A stretch of DNA of 64,000 bases from Saccharopolyspora indica (GCF_027853965.1 NZ_JAQGLB010000019.1:1-64000); one strand, 5' to 3'. Numbered from the stretch's first letter, positions 18,952 to 26,820 are shown. Made by a program: numbers and translations. Notes: generated by a model not told the origin, from the sequence alone.

Positions 18952-20184
18952 CTAGCGCCGGAGGCGGGCGGCCGCGGCGAGGAGCGGGGTGGCGACCGTG
19001 GTGGCTGCTGCCCCGAGGGTGGTGTCCGTGGCCAGGATCAGGCGGACCGTTTTCATCGCCGTGGTGAGGATTTCGGCTCCGCGCTCGCGCATTCTCGCTT
19101 CGTACCGGGTGATCGCTTCGATGAGCGTCGCTTCGGTCGTCGCGTCGAGGTGGTGGAGGAGGTCGGCGGCGTCGCGGATGGCAGCGCCGGCGCCCATGCC
19201 CGCGGTCGGCGGGGTGGCGTGGACGGCGTCGCCGAGGGCCGTGATGCGGCTGGCGTTCCACGGCACGAGGTCGGCGGCTCGGGTCGAGGCGGCGTTGAAA
19301 CGGAAGGCCGCCACGCTGGACGGGTCGGCCCGGGCGATGACCTCCAGCACGTGCTCGGCCCATCCCTGGTCGCGGAAGCGGTCGAGGAGCGCGCCCTGCG
19401 ACCGGGCGCCGCTCAGATCGCGCAGGGCGTCCGTCCGGGCGGATTCGGGGAACATCGCGCCCCAGATGTAGGTGGGGCCGGTGGTGACCGACATCCGCAG
19501 CTCAGGGGCGTCGAGGGCGGCGTTGCCGACCGGGTCCAGGTATCCGATGTAGAGCGCGGCACCGCGCGGGCCGATCGCCATCGACGAGCGGAGGCCGAGG
19601 CGCTGCTGCTCAGCAGGGCTGAGGTCGGTGCGCCGGGTTCGCCCGGAGAATCCGATGATGCCCGCCGGGCGGCTGGTCGGGCCCGCCGCCAGGTGGCGGG
19701 CGACGACCGAGTGGGTGCCGTCGGCTCCGACCACCAGGTCCGCGGTGACCGACGTGCCGTCGGTGAACGTCACTCGCGGCGTCCCCCGCTGATCGACGCC
19801 CGACACCTCCCGCCCGAGGTGCAAGTCCTCGCCGACGGCTTCGGCCAGCAGCGTGCGCAGCGTGATCCGGTCGACGTCGATGCTCGCGCTGCCCGTCAGG
19901 TCCGGGCCGTGCCCGAGCAAGCGGCCGCGGCGGTCCCAGAACGCGTCCCGGTCCCGCATCCGCAGCGCCGACCCCGACGCCAGCAGCCGCCGCACGATCT
20001 CCGGCGCCACCAGCCGTTCCAGCGCCGACTGCGCCCGCTGGTCGAGCGTGATGTGGTAGCCGCCGGTCGCGGCGACATCGGTGTCGCGGTCGAACACCGC
20101 CACCTCGTACCCGCTGCGGCGCAGCCCGGCGCCCAGCGCGAGCCCACCGATCCCGCCCCCGACCACGGCGACGCGCATGCTCAT
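18952..20184 (-). CDS. FAD-dependent monooxygenase (group A, TetX/PHBH-like)
   Basis: This 410-residue flavoprotein hydroxylase has a Rossmann FAD motif GGGIGGLALGAGLRRSG (about 9-25), the DG motif DLVVGADGTHSVVARHL (about 150-166) and the GD motif ALGDAVHATPPTAGMG (about 310-325). Such enzymes use NAD(P)H and O2 to hydroxylate aromatic or polyketide substrates or antibiotics; the substrate is not predictable. The ATG follows GGAGG by four bases, and a second Met two codons later is equally possible. It is divergent from a WYL-type regulator across a 90-base region with an inverted repeat, so it is likely regulated by it. Confidence 0.88.
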   Translation of the reverse strand: MSMRVAVVGGGIGGLALGAGLRRSGYEVAVFDRDTDVAATGGYHITLDQRAQSALERLVAPEIVRRLLASGSALRMRDRDAFWDRRGRLLGHGPDLTGSASIDVDRITLRTLLAEAVGEDLHLGREVSGVDQRGTPRVTFTDGTSVTADLVVGADGTHSVVARHLAAGPTSRPAGIIGFSGRTRRTDLSPAEQQRLGLRSSMAIGPRGAALYIGYLDPVGNAALDAPELRMSVTTGPTYIWGAMFPESARTDALRDLSGARSQGALLDRFRDQGWAEHVLEVIARADPSSVAAFRFNAASTRAADLVPWNASRITALGDAVHATPPTAGMGAGAAIRDAADLLHHLDATTEATLIEAITRYEARMRERGAEILTTAMKTVRLILATDTTLGAAATTVATPLLAAAARLRR

Positions 20185-20227
20185 CCGACCTCCACTGCCG
20201 AGCGATCACTTCGTCCCCGACGGTGAC

Positions 20228-20260
20228 ACCGGTAGTGGACGCCGAACGGCCAGTACCGGT
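20228..20260. promoter_or_regulatory. Inverted-repeat operator candidate in the monooxygenase/WYL divergent region
   Basis: ACCGGTAGTGG and CCAGTACCGGT form 11-base arms (10 of 11 pair) separated by 11 bases. Arm-centre spacing is about two helical turns, as expected for a dimeric HTH regulator. It lies just upstream of the WYL gene and 44 bases from the monooxygenase start. Confidence 0.5.
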
Positions 20261-20262
20261 GC

Positions 20263-20268
20263 CAGGAT
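20263..20268 (+). promoter_or_regulatory. -10 element of an apparently leaderless WYL gene
   Basis: CAGGAT, a common actinobacterial -10 form, ends six bases before the ATG at 20275. Transcription would then begin at or next to the start codon. No matching -35 hexamer is evident, and the operator candidate overlaps that zone. Confidence 0.4.
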
Positions 20269-20274
20269 GGGCCG

Positions 20275-21261
20275 ATGGCGAGCACCTCGCACCGAGCGCT
20301 GCGGCTGTTGTCCCTGCTGGGATCGCGCCGCCAGTGGTCGCTCCGCGCCCTCGCGGCCCGGCTCGAGGTCAGCGAGCGCACGGTCCGCCGCGACCTGGGC
20401 ACCCTGCGGGAGCTCGGCTACCCGATCACGACCGTCCGCGGCCCGGACGGCGGCTACCGGCTCGGCACCGGGCGCACCTTGCCGCTGCTGTTCGACCACG
20501 ACCAGGCGCTGGCGATCGCCGTGGCGCTGCAAACCGCGCCCAGCACGGTGTTCGGCCTGCAGGACGACACCGCCCGAGCCCTGGCCACCGTGCAGCAGGC
20601 CATGCCCGAAACACTGCGCACCGCAATGGAATCCCTGCGCCTGACCCAGCTGCAGAACTACTGGGAGTTCCCCGCACCACCGATCGATCCTGCCGCGCTG
20701 AGCGCCGTCGGCAGCGCTGTGCGGCACCGCCGCGTCCTGGTCGCCGAACTCCTGCGCCCCGATGGAACGCGACCCGCCCCCGAGGACGACGACTTCACCG
20801 CTGCCCGTTTCGAGCCGCACCACCTGGTCGTCTGGGCCGCCCGCTGGTACGTCGTCGCCCACGACGTCGACGACCGGCAGTGGCGGGTGCACCGCGTGGA
20901 CCGGCTGCACCCCCGCCACACGACCACGCGCTTCGACCACCGCGAAGTGCCCGGCGGCGACCTCGCCCACTTCGTCATGAGCAGCCACGACCGCGGCGAC
21001 GTCCTCGCGGCCTGGCCCTGCACCGGCAGCGCGCGGCTCCGCCTGCCCGCCCACGTCGTGGCCCGCTGGGCCCCCGGAGGATCCGTCGTCGAACACCTCG
21101 ACGCCGAGCACTGCCGCCTCACCCTCGGAGCCTGGTCCTGGGCGGGAATCGCCGGAATCCTCGCGACGTTCGACGCCCACCTGACGGACCTGCACCCACC
21201 AGAACTCGTCGAAGCATGCCGAAAGCTCGCCCACCGCTACGCGTCGATCCCCGGGGGATGA
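20275..21261 (+). CDS. HTH/WYL-domain transcriptional regulator
   Basis: This 328-residue regulator has an N-terminal DeoR-type winged HTH (about 8-60, with LAARLEVSERTVRRDL), and a central WYL domain (about 140-225) in which AARWYVVAHDVDDRQWRVHRVDRL carries the ligand-contact pattern. A C-terminal WCX region follows. WYL domains sense small ligands or nucleic acids and can repress or activate. Its divergent neighbour is the flavin monooxygenase, its most likely target. The ATG has no Shine-Dalgarno but follows a -10 element at leaderless spacing. Confidence 0.88.
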   Translation: MASTSHRALRLLSLLGSRRQWSLRALAARLEVSERTVRRDLGTLRELGYPITTVRGPDGGYRLGTGRTLPLLFDHDQALAIAVALQTAPSTVFGLQDDTARALATVQQAMPETLRTAMESLRLTQLQNYWEFPAPPIDPAALSAVGSAVRHRRVLVAELLRPDGTRPAPEDDDFTAARFEPHHLVVWAARWYVVAHDVDDRQWRVHRVDRLHPRHTTTRFDHREVPGGDLAHFVMSSHDRGDVLAAWPCTGSARLRLPAHVVARWAPGGSVVEHLDAEHCRLTLGAWSWAGIAGILATFDAHLTDLHPPELVEACRKLAHRYASIPGG

Positions 21262-21336
21262 CTCACGACTTCGATCAACGACCGATCACTGGGCACAGCG
21301 CGATGAACGAACCGACAGTGCCCCGGACCAGCGGAT

Positions 21337-21615
21337 TCAGGACGACCGGTAGGCGTTCCGGCGGTGAGCGACAGTCACGACGGTGACCGTGATCCGACCA
21401 TCATCGATCGAGTAAAGAGCTCGGTACTCACCACGGCGCGTGCTGCACAGTCCGTCGAACGGCACGTCCAAGCGCTTTCCAAGACGGTGGGGATTGTCGG
21501 CGACCGGGCCGGTCAGGTGGTCGTGCATGGCCATGGCAGCAGCCAACGGCAAGCGGTTCATCTGGCGACGCGCAGCAGCGGTGTAGACGACCGCGTAGCT
21601 ACCGCGCCAACTCAC
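21337..21615 (-). CDS. RelE/ParE-family toxin
   Basis: This 92-residue basic protein shows the RelE fold pattern: an N-terminal YAVVYTAAARRQMNRLP, DNPHRLGKRLD in the middle, RRGEYRALYSIDDGRITVTVVTVAHRRNAYR at the end. RelE toxins cleave mRNA at the ribosome; ParE relatives act on gyrase, and the two are hard to separate here. The final Arg/Tyr cluster (AHRRNAYR) resembles RelE. It is the second gene of a pair: its GTG overlaps the antitoxin stop by four bases. Confidence 0.85.
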   Translation of the reverse strand: MSWRGSYAVVYTAAARRQMNRLPLAAAMAMHDHLTGPVADNPHRLGKRLDVPFDGLCSTRRGEYRALYSIDDGRITVTVVTVAHRRNAYRSS

Positions 21616-21932
21616 TCGTTGTCCTGCCTCGCTTGCAGATCAGCTGCCATCTGGTCGGCGGACACGGTGCGCCCAGCGGTCACATCGGCAAGTCCTTCGC
21701 GCAGGTCCCGGATGAGGTCGGAGTCGGAAAGCACTTCGATCGTCTCGCGCAGCCGGTCGATTTCGCCGGACGGCACCACGTCCGCGACGTGTTCGCCGTG
21801 CGCGACGACCGGCACCGTCTCACCGTGCTCGGCTCTGCGAACAGCATCCGTCCACGACGACAAGGCCTCGCCCACCGACGACAGCGCCTCGTCCACTGCA
21901 TCGGCGCACACGCTCACTGGCTGCTCCCTCAT
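21612..21932 (-). CDS. Phd/YefM-type antitoxin
   Basis: This 106-residue acidic protein precedes and overlaps the RelE-like toxin gene. Its middle portion (AVRRAEHGETVPVVAHGEHVADVVPSGEIDRL) matches the Phd/YefM pattern of a DNA-binding strand-helix region, and the acidic C-terminus should wrap the toxin. The N-terminus is some 20 residues longer than usual and Ser/Ala-rich. The pair probably autoregulates. No partner mobile element is visible, so it is a chromosomal type II module. Confidence 0.8.
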   Translation of the reverse strand: MREQPVSVCADAVDEALSSVGEALSSWTDAVRRAEHGETVPVVAHGEHVADVVPSGEIDRLRETIEVLSDSDLIRDLREGLADVTAGRTVSADQMAADLQARQDNE

Positions 21933-22090
21933 AGTTCGTATTCTGCTGCATCTCCCGAGAATCCGACCAGTTCCGACGACTGGAAGCAGGCCGACTCGAC
22001 CTGTCTACCGACGGCGGCGAGTTCCAGCACTGATCCTGCGCACGAATCCCTCGAAAGTGCGTTCCCCGTGGGATGACGGGCGCGGCGGAG

Positions 22091-22119
22091 TGCCCCGCCG
22101 GGGAATCCCGGGCGGGGCA
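22091..22119 (-). terminator. Hairpin after the chitinase gene
   Basis: TGCCCCGCC and GGCGGGGCA form a 9-bp stem with extra inner G-C pairing, 15 bases past the chitinase stop. There is no T-run, and it probably acts as a stem-only terminator. Confidence 0.5.
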
Positions 22120-22133
22120 ACGGTTTTCGCCGG

Positions 22134-23204
22134 TCAGCGACCTTGGAGGGACTTGACGTTGTTGCCGAAGGTCCAGTTCTTCGAGCCGTCCCAGTTGAGG
22201 GACCAGGTCATCAGGCCCTTCAGGCCGCCGTTGTAGTTGTTCCAGGCCTGGGCCACCAGGTCCGGGGACATGTAGCCGCCGCCCGCGCCCGGCTGGGCGG
22301 GCAGGCCCGGGACCTGCTTGTCGTAGGGCACCTTGATCGTCGTGCCCTGCACGACCAGGCCGCTGTTCAGGCAGTCCGTCTGCTTGACGAAGCCCTCGAC
22401 GGTGCCCGCCTGGTACGAGTCGCCGGAGCAGCCGTACATGCTGCCGTTGTAGTACTGCATGTTCAGCCACCAGAGGCGGCCGTTGTCCGCGTACTTCTTC
22501 ACGATCGGCAGGTAGGCGCCCCAGATCGAGCCGTAGGTCACGCTGCCGCCGGTCACGTAGGCGGTCTCCGGGGCCATCGTGAGGCCGAAGTTGGCCGGCA
22601 TCTGGGCCAGCACGCCGTCGATGATGCGGATCAGGTTGGCCTGCGACGGCGACAGCTCGTTGATGTTCCCGCTGCTGCTCAGGCCGGTCTCGATGTCGAT
22701 GTCGATGCCGTCGAAGTTGTACTTCTTGAGGATCGGCACCACGGTTTCGACGAACCGGTCGGCGACCGCGCTGGAGGACAGGTCGATGCCCGCGGTCGCG
22801 CCGCCGATCGACATCAGGATGGTGAGGCCGTCCGCCTTCGCCTGGCACATCTCCTCCGGCGTGGCCACCTTGACGGTGCTGTCCATGCCGTCCTCCCACA
22901 GCACCGTGCCGTCGGAGCGGATGACCGGGAAGGCCGCGTTGATCACGTTGTAGCCGTGCTGGCGGATCTCCGGGTTGGTGATCGGCGTCCAGCCGAACGG
23001 CGGGTGCACGCCGTTGGCCGCACCGTCCCAGTTTTCCCAGTAGCCGTGCAGCACCTTGCCCTCCGGCTTCGACTTCACCGGACAGCTGGCCGCCGCTTCC
23101 GGCGCGGGAGCCGAGGTGTCCGCCGCGGCCGGGAACACCGGAAGAACGGCGGTGAAGGCCACCGCCAGACCGGCTCCGAGCAGGCGTTTCATCCGACCGG
23201 CCAT
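22134..23204 (-). CDS. Secreted GH18 chitinase
   Basis: This 356-residue protein begins with a signal peptide (about 1-28, cleavage near AAA-DT) and contains one glycoside hydrolase 18 domain. The catalytic motif DGIDIDIE is at 165-172 (acid Glu172), and SIGG of the second conserved strand is at 132-135. It should hydrolyse chitin outside the cell. No chitin-binding module is attached. The start at 23204 has GGGGAG six bases upstream; an ATG four codons later is less likely. An inverted repeat, GGACCA/TGGTCC, lies just upstream, reminiscent of chitinase operators in Streptomyces. Confidence 0.92.
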   Translation of the reverse strand: MAGRMKRLLGAGLAVAFTAVLPVFPAAADTSAPAPEAAASCPVKSKPEGKVLHGYWENWDGAANGVHPPFGWTPITNPEIRQHGYNVINAAFPVIRSDGTVLWEDGMDSTVKVATPEEMCQAKADGLTILMSIGGATAGIDLSSSAVADRFVETVVPILKKYNFDGIDIDIETGLSSSGNINELSPSQANLIRIIDGVLAQMPANFGLTMAPETAYVTGGSVTYGSIWGAYLPIVKKYADNGRLWWLNMQYYNGSMYGCSGDSYQAGTVEGFVKQTDCLNSGLVVQGTTIKVPYDKQVPGLPAQPGAGGGYMSPDLVAQAWNNYNGGLKGLMTWSLNWDGSKNWTFGNNVKSLQGR

Positions 23205-23224
23205 GTACCGCTCCCCTCTCGACC

Positions 23225-23246
23225 GGACCAGTTCGGAAATTGGTCC
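23225..23246. promoter_or_regulatory. Inverted repeat upstream of the chitinase gene
   Basis: GGACCA and TGGTCC are separated by 10 bases, 21-42 bases before the chitinase start. The TGGTC half-site recalls the DasR or ChiS/ChiR-type sites of streptomycete chitinase promoters, but spacing differs. A role as operator is inferred from position. Confidence 0.4.
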
Positions 23247-23365
23247 TGAATCGAATAAATACGACGAATTCAATCGAAACCTTTATGCCAAGCGGGCAGA
23301 TCGAAAACAAGACTTCCGGCTCGGTGGTATTTACCAATTTTGGGCTGGTTTTCGCAGGTGGACTG

Positions 23366-23409
23366 CCGTGAGCGTTTTGGGGTGCCATAGCAACCCAAAA
23401 CACTCACGG
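23366..23409. repeat. 44-bp dispersed palindrome, copy 4
   Basis: CCGTGAGCGTTTTGGGGTG and CAACCCAAAACACTCACGG surround CCATAG. Outer arms (TTTTCGCAGGT at 23349 and ACCAGCGGAAA ending 23426) extend the symmetry. Unusually for this family it lies between two divergent genes rather than after a 3' end. Confidence 0.85.
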
Positions 23410-23506
23410 AGCCCGACCAGCGGAAACGCGACCGTCACACCGCCGTTTCTCCGCCGAAACCGGGATCCCGGACGATCAGGCGGGACTGAGCCGAACGGAG
23501 CAACGC

Positions 23507-23962
23507 GTGCAGATCATCGTCGACGACCTGACCGGGCCGGAGATCGCCGAATTCCTCACCGCCCACGTCGCCGAGCTGCGAGCGATCTCCCCGCCGGAGA
23601 GCACCCACGCGCTCGACCTCGACGCGCTGCGCCGCCCCGAGATCACCTTCTGGTCGATGCGCGACGGCGACGCCGTGGTCGCCTGCGGAGCGCTCAAGGA
23701 GCTGGACGACGAGCACGCGGAGCTCAAGTCGATGCGAGTCGCTCCGACGCACCAGAACCGCGGCCTGGCGTCCCGGCTGCTGGAGCACATCACCGCCACC
23801 GCGCAGCAGCGCGGCTTCTCCCGGCTGAGCCTGGAGACCGGGTCGTTCGACTTCTTCGAGCCCGCCCGCCGCCTCTACGCCAAGCACGGCTTCACCCGGT
23901 GCGAGCCCTTCGCCGACTACCGCCCGGACCCCAACAGCGTCTTCCTGACCAAGCGGCTCTGA
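23507..23962 (+). CDS. GNAT-family N-acetyltransferase
   Basis: This 151-residue GNAT protein has the acetyl-CoA site ELKSMRVAPTHQNRGLASRLL (about 72-92, with the Q-x-x-G-L/x-A loop) and a C-terminal LYAKHGFTRCEPFADYRPDPNSVFL typical of the PaaR/ElaA-like acetyltransferases. The substrate is unknown. The start is GTG with GGAG about eight bases upstream. It stands alone; the next gene unit begins behind a separate operator-like region. Confidence 0.88.
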   Translation: MQIIVDDLTGPEIAEFLTAHVAELRAISPPESTHALDLDALRRPEITFWSMRDGDAVVACGALKELDDEHAELKSMRVAPTHQNRGLASRLLEHITATAQQRGFSRLSLETGSFDFFEPARRLYAKHGFTRCEPFADYRPDPNSVFLTKRL

Positions 23963-24032
23963 ACCCGCGCGGAAGACCAGGTCAGCACGCCTTCTCGACA
24001 CCACGGTTGACACCACTACGGATGGAGTACTA

Positions 24033-24066
24033 CGTTCGAAGTACTTCAAACGCAGTACTTCGAACG
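24033..24066. promoter_or_regulatory. Large operator-like palindrome before a small ORF
   Basis: CGTTCGAAGTACT (24033-24045) and AGTACTTCGAACG (24054-24066) are perfect 13-base inverted arms around an 8-base spacer. In addition AGTACTTCAAACGC and AGTACTTCGAACGG form a direct repeat with 14-base period. It lies 14 bases upstream of the small-ORF start, so a bound repressor would cover the promoter/ribosome site. Confidence 0.6.
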
Positions 24067-24079
24067 GAGTGGTTGTCAC

Positions 24080-24211
24080 ATGCGAAACCCCTTCAACGCC
24101 CAGTCCGGCTTCCCGGCGCCGCGCGGCGGCAAGCGGCACAACCCGCGCCCGCAGGCTCCCCGCTCGTTCCCGATCCGGCGGCCGCTGCCCAAGCCCGGAG
24201 GTCACCGCTGA
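24080..24211 (+). CDS. Small basic proline-rich protein (43 residues)
   Basis: This ORF of 43 codons starts with ATG (MRNPFNAQSGFPAPRG) and ends KPGGHR. Nearly every codon ends in G or C, matching real genes here, and GGAG lies about 10 bases before the ATG. The product is strongly basic and proline-rich, with no membrane segment. I know no family for it. It sits directly behind a large palindromic operator candidate and 46 bases before the RibD/DHFR-like gene, so the two are probably cotranscribed. It could equally be a regulatory leader ORF. Confidence 0.5.
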   Translation: MRNPFNAQSGFPAPRGGKRHNPRPQAPRSFPIRRPLPKPGGHR

Positions 24212-24257
24212 CAGACTCCTCGCACCAGCCCAGCCCGCCCGCGCACAGGAGAACTCG

Positions 24258-24827
24258 ATGCGAAAGCTGACCTACTTCATCGGATGCAGCGTCGACGGCT
24301 ACATCGCCGCCACCGACGGCTCGCTCGACGCGTTCTTCCCGCTGCCGGACGGGCTGGTGGAACACGTCGTCGCGGAGTACCCGCAGACGCTGCCGACGCA
24401 CCTGCACGAGGTCATGGGCGTCACCGACCTGGGCGACCGCTTCGACGCGGTCGTGATGGGCCGCGGCACCTACGACCCGGGCGTGGAGCAGGGCGTCACC
24501 AGCCCTTACGCCCACCTGGAGCAGCACGTGGTCTCGTCCGGCCGCACCAGCCCGGACCCGGCGATCAACGTCATCGCAGGCGACCCGCTCGCCGCGGTGA
24601 AGGAGCTCAAGAACCGGCCGGGCGGCGGGATCTGGCTGGCCGGCGGCGGCAAGCTCGCCGCCGCGCTGCTGCCGGAGATCGACGAGCTGGTGCTGAAGAT
24701 CTACCCGTTCGTCCTCGGCACCGGCATCGGCGTGTTCGACGGCGAGGTGGCCCCGACGCACCTCACCCTCACCGATTCCCACGTCCTCAGCGGCGGCGCG
24801 GCGATCCACACCTACGCGCGCAGGTGA
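24258..24827 (+). CDS. RibD C-terminal/dihydrofolate-reductase-like protein
   Basis: This 189-residue protein begins MRKLTYFIGCSVDGYIA, the typical opening of the RibD_C/DHFR superfamily, and contains VVMGRGTYD and a GGIWLAGGGKLAAALL nucleotide-binding loop. Members reduce a pteridine-like or unknown substrate with NADPH; in actinobacteria many are stand-alone and uncharacterised. AGGAG precedes the ATG by about ten bases. It follows the small basic ORF, and a palindromic operator precedes both, suggesting inducible expression. Confidence 0.85.
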   Translation: MRKLTYFIGCSVDGYIAATDGSLDAFFPLPDGLVEHVVAEYPQTLPTHLHEVMGVTDLGDRFDAVVMGRGTYDPGVEQGVTSPYAHLEQHVVSSGRTSPDPAINVIAGDPLAAVKELKNRPGGGIWLAGGGKLAAALLPEIDELVLKIYPFVLGTGIGVFDGEVAPTHLTLTDSHVLSGGAAIHTYARR

Positions 24828-24864
24828 GCTCGCCGCTCCCGATCAGCGCGCGCATGATGGGGCG

Positions 24865-25341
24865 GTGCGCGAGCGGAAGACGTTGACCGACAAGCTCTTC
24901 CTGCTCGCCGTCCTGCTGAAGGGCCTGGACGGCGCGGTGCAGCTGATCGGCGGGATCGTGCTCGTCCTCCTGCCACCCGGGACCATCACCCGGCTCGCGC
25001 ACGCGGTCGTCACCCGCGACCTGGTCGGGCCGCCGGAAGGGCCGCTGGCCGGGCACTTCGAGGAGGCGGTGCGGCACTTCGCCGACGGCAACCGCACTTT
25101 CGTGATCGCGTACCTGCTCCTGCACGGCGCGATCAAGCTGGTGCTGGTGATCGCGCTGATCCGCCAGATCCTGCCGATGTACCCGGTGGCGGTCGCGGCG
25201 CTGGGCCTGTTCGTCGTCTTCGAGGTCCTCCGGGCCGCGCAGACCCGCTCGATCGTGCTGCCGCTGCTCGCCGCGCTCGACGTGGCGATCATCGTCCTGG
25301 TCGTCAAGGAGTACCTGGAACTGCGCAGACGACGAGCGTGA
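24865..25341 (+). CDS. DUF2127 family membrane protein
   Basis: This 158-residue protein has four hydrophobic helices (about 10-38, 77-97, 106-124 and 130-147) and a loop containing the conserved-looking HFEEAVRHFADGNRTF. This fits DUF2127, a family of unknown function. The GTG start gives VRERKTLTDK and lies 37 bases after the reductase stop. A CATGAT hexamer ending six bases before the GTG could be a leaderless -10, so it may have its own promoter. No catalytic motif was found. Confidence 0.75.
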   Translation: MRERKTLTDKLFLLAVLLKGLDGAVQLIGGIVLVLLPPGTITRLAHAVVTRDLVGPPEGPLAGHFEEAVRHFADGNRTFVIAYLLLHGAIKLVLVIALIRQILPMYPVAVAALGLFVVFEVLRAAQTRSIVLPLLAALDVAIIVLVVKEYLELRRRRA

Positions 25342-25397
25342 CCGCTGGACCGCGAAATATGCCAGTTTCACCGGAGATCCGGGACCTCCGGTGAAAG

Positions 25398-25433
25398 CCG
25401 TCGCCCGACACACCGGAGCGTGTCGGGCGACGG
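25398..25433. terminator. Bidirectional hairpin between converging genes
   Basis: CCGTCGCCCGACAC and GTGTCGGGCGACGG form a perfect 14-bp stem with an 8-base loop, midway between the stop of the DUF2127 gene and the stop of the surface-protein gene. The CCCGACAC core is shared with hairpins at 6120 and 48854. Confidence 0.7.
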
Positions 25434-25452
25434 GTGGAGCGAGTTCCGGCCG

Positions 25453-26610
25453 TCAGACCTTCTTCCTGCGCAGCACCACGAGGAGCAGCGCACCGGCGGC
25501 CAGCAGCGCGGCACCGGCGATGCTCAGCGCACCGGTCGGCACACCGGTCTGGGCCAGGTGGTCGATGCCCGGCGAAGAGCCGTCAACGGGCTGTTCGCCG
25601 TCAGGTCCACCGCCGTCACCGCCACCGCCGTCACCACCGCAGCCCGGCGATCCGGGATTCTCCGCGCAGTCCGGCGGTTCGGTGCAGGTCGGAGGCGGTT
25701 CCGGGCACGGCTGCTGGTCGCAGTCCGGGGGCGGCGGGCAGGGCGAGCTCGTCGACGTCGGGGATTCGCTCGTCGACGGCTCCGAAGTCGAGGTGGGCGG
25801 CTCCGAGGTCTCCGACGACGTGGGCGGTTCCGTGGTCTCGGTGGTGGACGTCGGCGGCTCCGACGTCGACTGGTCGTCCCCGCACTCGACGCGGACCTCA
25901 CCGGCCGTCACGTCCATCAGCCCGCCGTCGAAGACGGTCTCGCCCGAGGTGTCGCGCATGACCGCGTGCACCTGGACCCGGATCGCCGCGTGCGCGCCGT
26001 GGGCGTAGGTCTCCTGGATCCGGGCCACGTCGATCGTCAGCGTCACCTCGCCGATCCCGGACAGCCCCAGCTGCGCGCCGGTGGTCTCCGCGGTGGAGCT
26101 CCCGGCGGGCAGCGGGCGGGTCGTGTCGTCGAACAGGTAGACCGAGTTCGAGTCGGTCGCCGCGTACGCCTCCTCGCTGCTGGCCAGCGGCGCCTGCGTG
26201 CAGCGCGCCCAGGTGTGCAGCGCGCCGAAGCTGAGCAGGTTCGGGCCGCCCTCGGTCGCGGAGATGCCGAACCCGCTCCAGGCCGCGCTGGCCTCGCGCG
26301 ATCCCGCGCTGTCGGTGACCTGCGCGGTCGAGGTGCCGGGCGGCGTCGGGCCGCCGTGCCAGCCGTTGACGTGGCTGCGCACGCCTTCGGGGTCGCTCTG
26401 GTCCCACGAGGCGAGCTCGTTGCCCGGACCGGCGGAAACCGCACCGAGCTCGCCGCTGAAGCCGCCGACGCCGGCCTGCGGAACGGCGGTGACGTCCAGC
26501 TGCAGCAGCGAGCTCTCGGCGACGGTCTGCTGGGCGGCCGCGGTCGGCCCCGCGGCGGCCACGGCCACCGCGGCTACCGCGGCGAGGATCGAATGGGTCG
26601 CTCTGATCAC
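25453..26610 (-). CDS. LAXTG-anchored surface protein (choice-of-anchor type)
   Basis: This 385-residue exported protein has a signal peptide (about 1-26) and a globular region (about 30-240) reminiscent of actinobacterial choice-of-anchor surface domains. A Thr/Ser/Glu-Pro stalk (245-285), a Cys/Pro/Gly-rich segment with 10 or so cysteines (290-325) and the sortase motif LAQTG (352-356) follow, ending in a hydrophobic helix and RRKKV. LAXTG is the class E sortase signal common in high-GC actinobacteria. No sortase gene is in the window. The function of the globular part is unknown. Confidence 0.82.
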   Translation of the reverse strand: MIRATHSILAAVAAVAVAAAGPTAAAQQTVAESSLLQLDVTAVPQAGVGGFSGELGAVSAGPGNELASWDQSDPEGVRSHVNGWHGGPTPPGTSTAQVTDSAGSREASAAWSGFGISATEGGPNLLSFGALHTWARCTQAPLASSEEAYAATDSNSVYLFDDTTRPLPAGSSTAETTGAQLGLSGIGEVTLTIDVARIQETYAHGAHAAIRVQVHAVMRDTSGETVFDGGLMDVTAGEVRVECGDDQSTSEPPTSTTETTEPPTSSETSEPPTSTSEPSTSESPTSTSSPCPPPPDCDQQPCPEPPPTCTEPPDCAENPGSPGCGGDGGGGDGGGPDGEQPVDGSSPGIDHLAQTGVPTGALSIAGAALLAAGALLLVVLRRKKV

Positions 26611-26783
26611 ACGCGGAGCCTAGGAGTCCTCTGTGGACTGCGCAGGCGCATCGATCTCGGCGTGTCCGCAGGCCCCGCCGCCTCCCGATCACCAGCAGCG
26701 CGGGAAATCCGGTAATTCCCCGAGTTTTACCGGGTCAACACCTTGATCAATTTCTGGGGGTTCGCCGTTAATTTGGCGAGTTG

Positions 26784-26820
26784 TGTCCAACAAATGGACA
26801 TCTTCACTCGATCGAGTGAA
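26784..26820. promoter_or_regulatory. Two adjacent palindromes upstream of the protease gene
   Basis: TGTCCA-acaaa-TGGACA (26784-26800) is followed two bases later by a perfect 18-bp palindrome TTCACTCGATCGAGTGAA (26803-26820). They lie 55-91 bases before the protease start and are good operator candidates. Confidence 0.5.

Larger units (their letters stand above)
23205..23506. other. 302-bp divergent region between chitinase and GNAT genes
   Basis: It holds the chitinase inverted repeat and a relatively AT-rich segment (about 23245-23345) that likely contains the chitinase promoter. Copy 4 of the 44-bp palindrome and a GGAG before the GNAT GTG are also here. No gene is seen. Confidence 0.5.
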
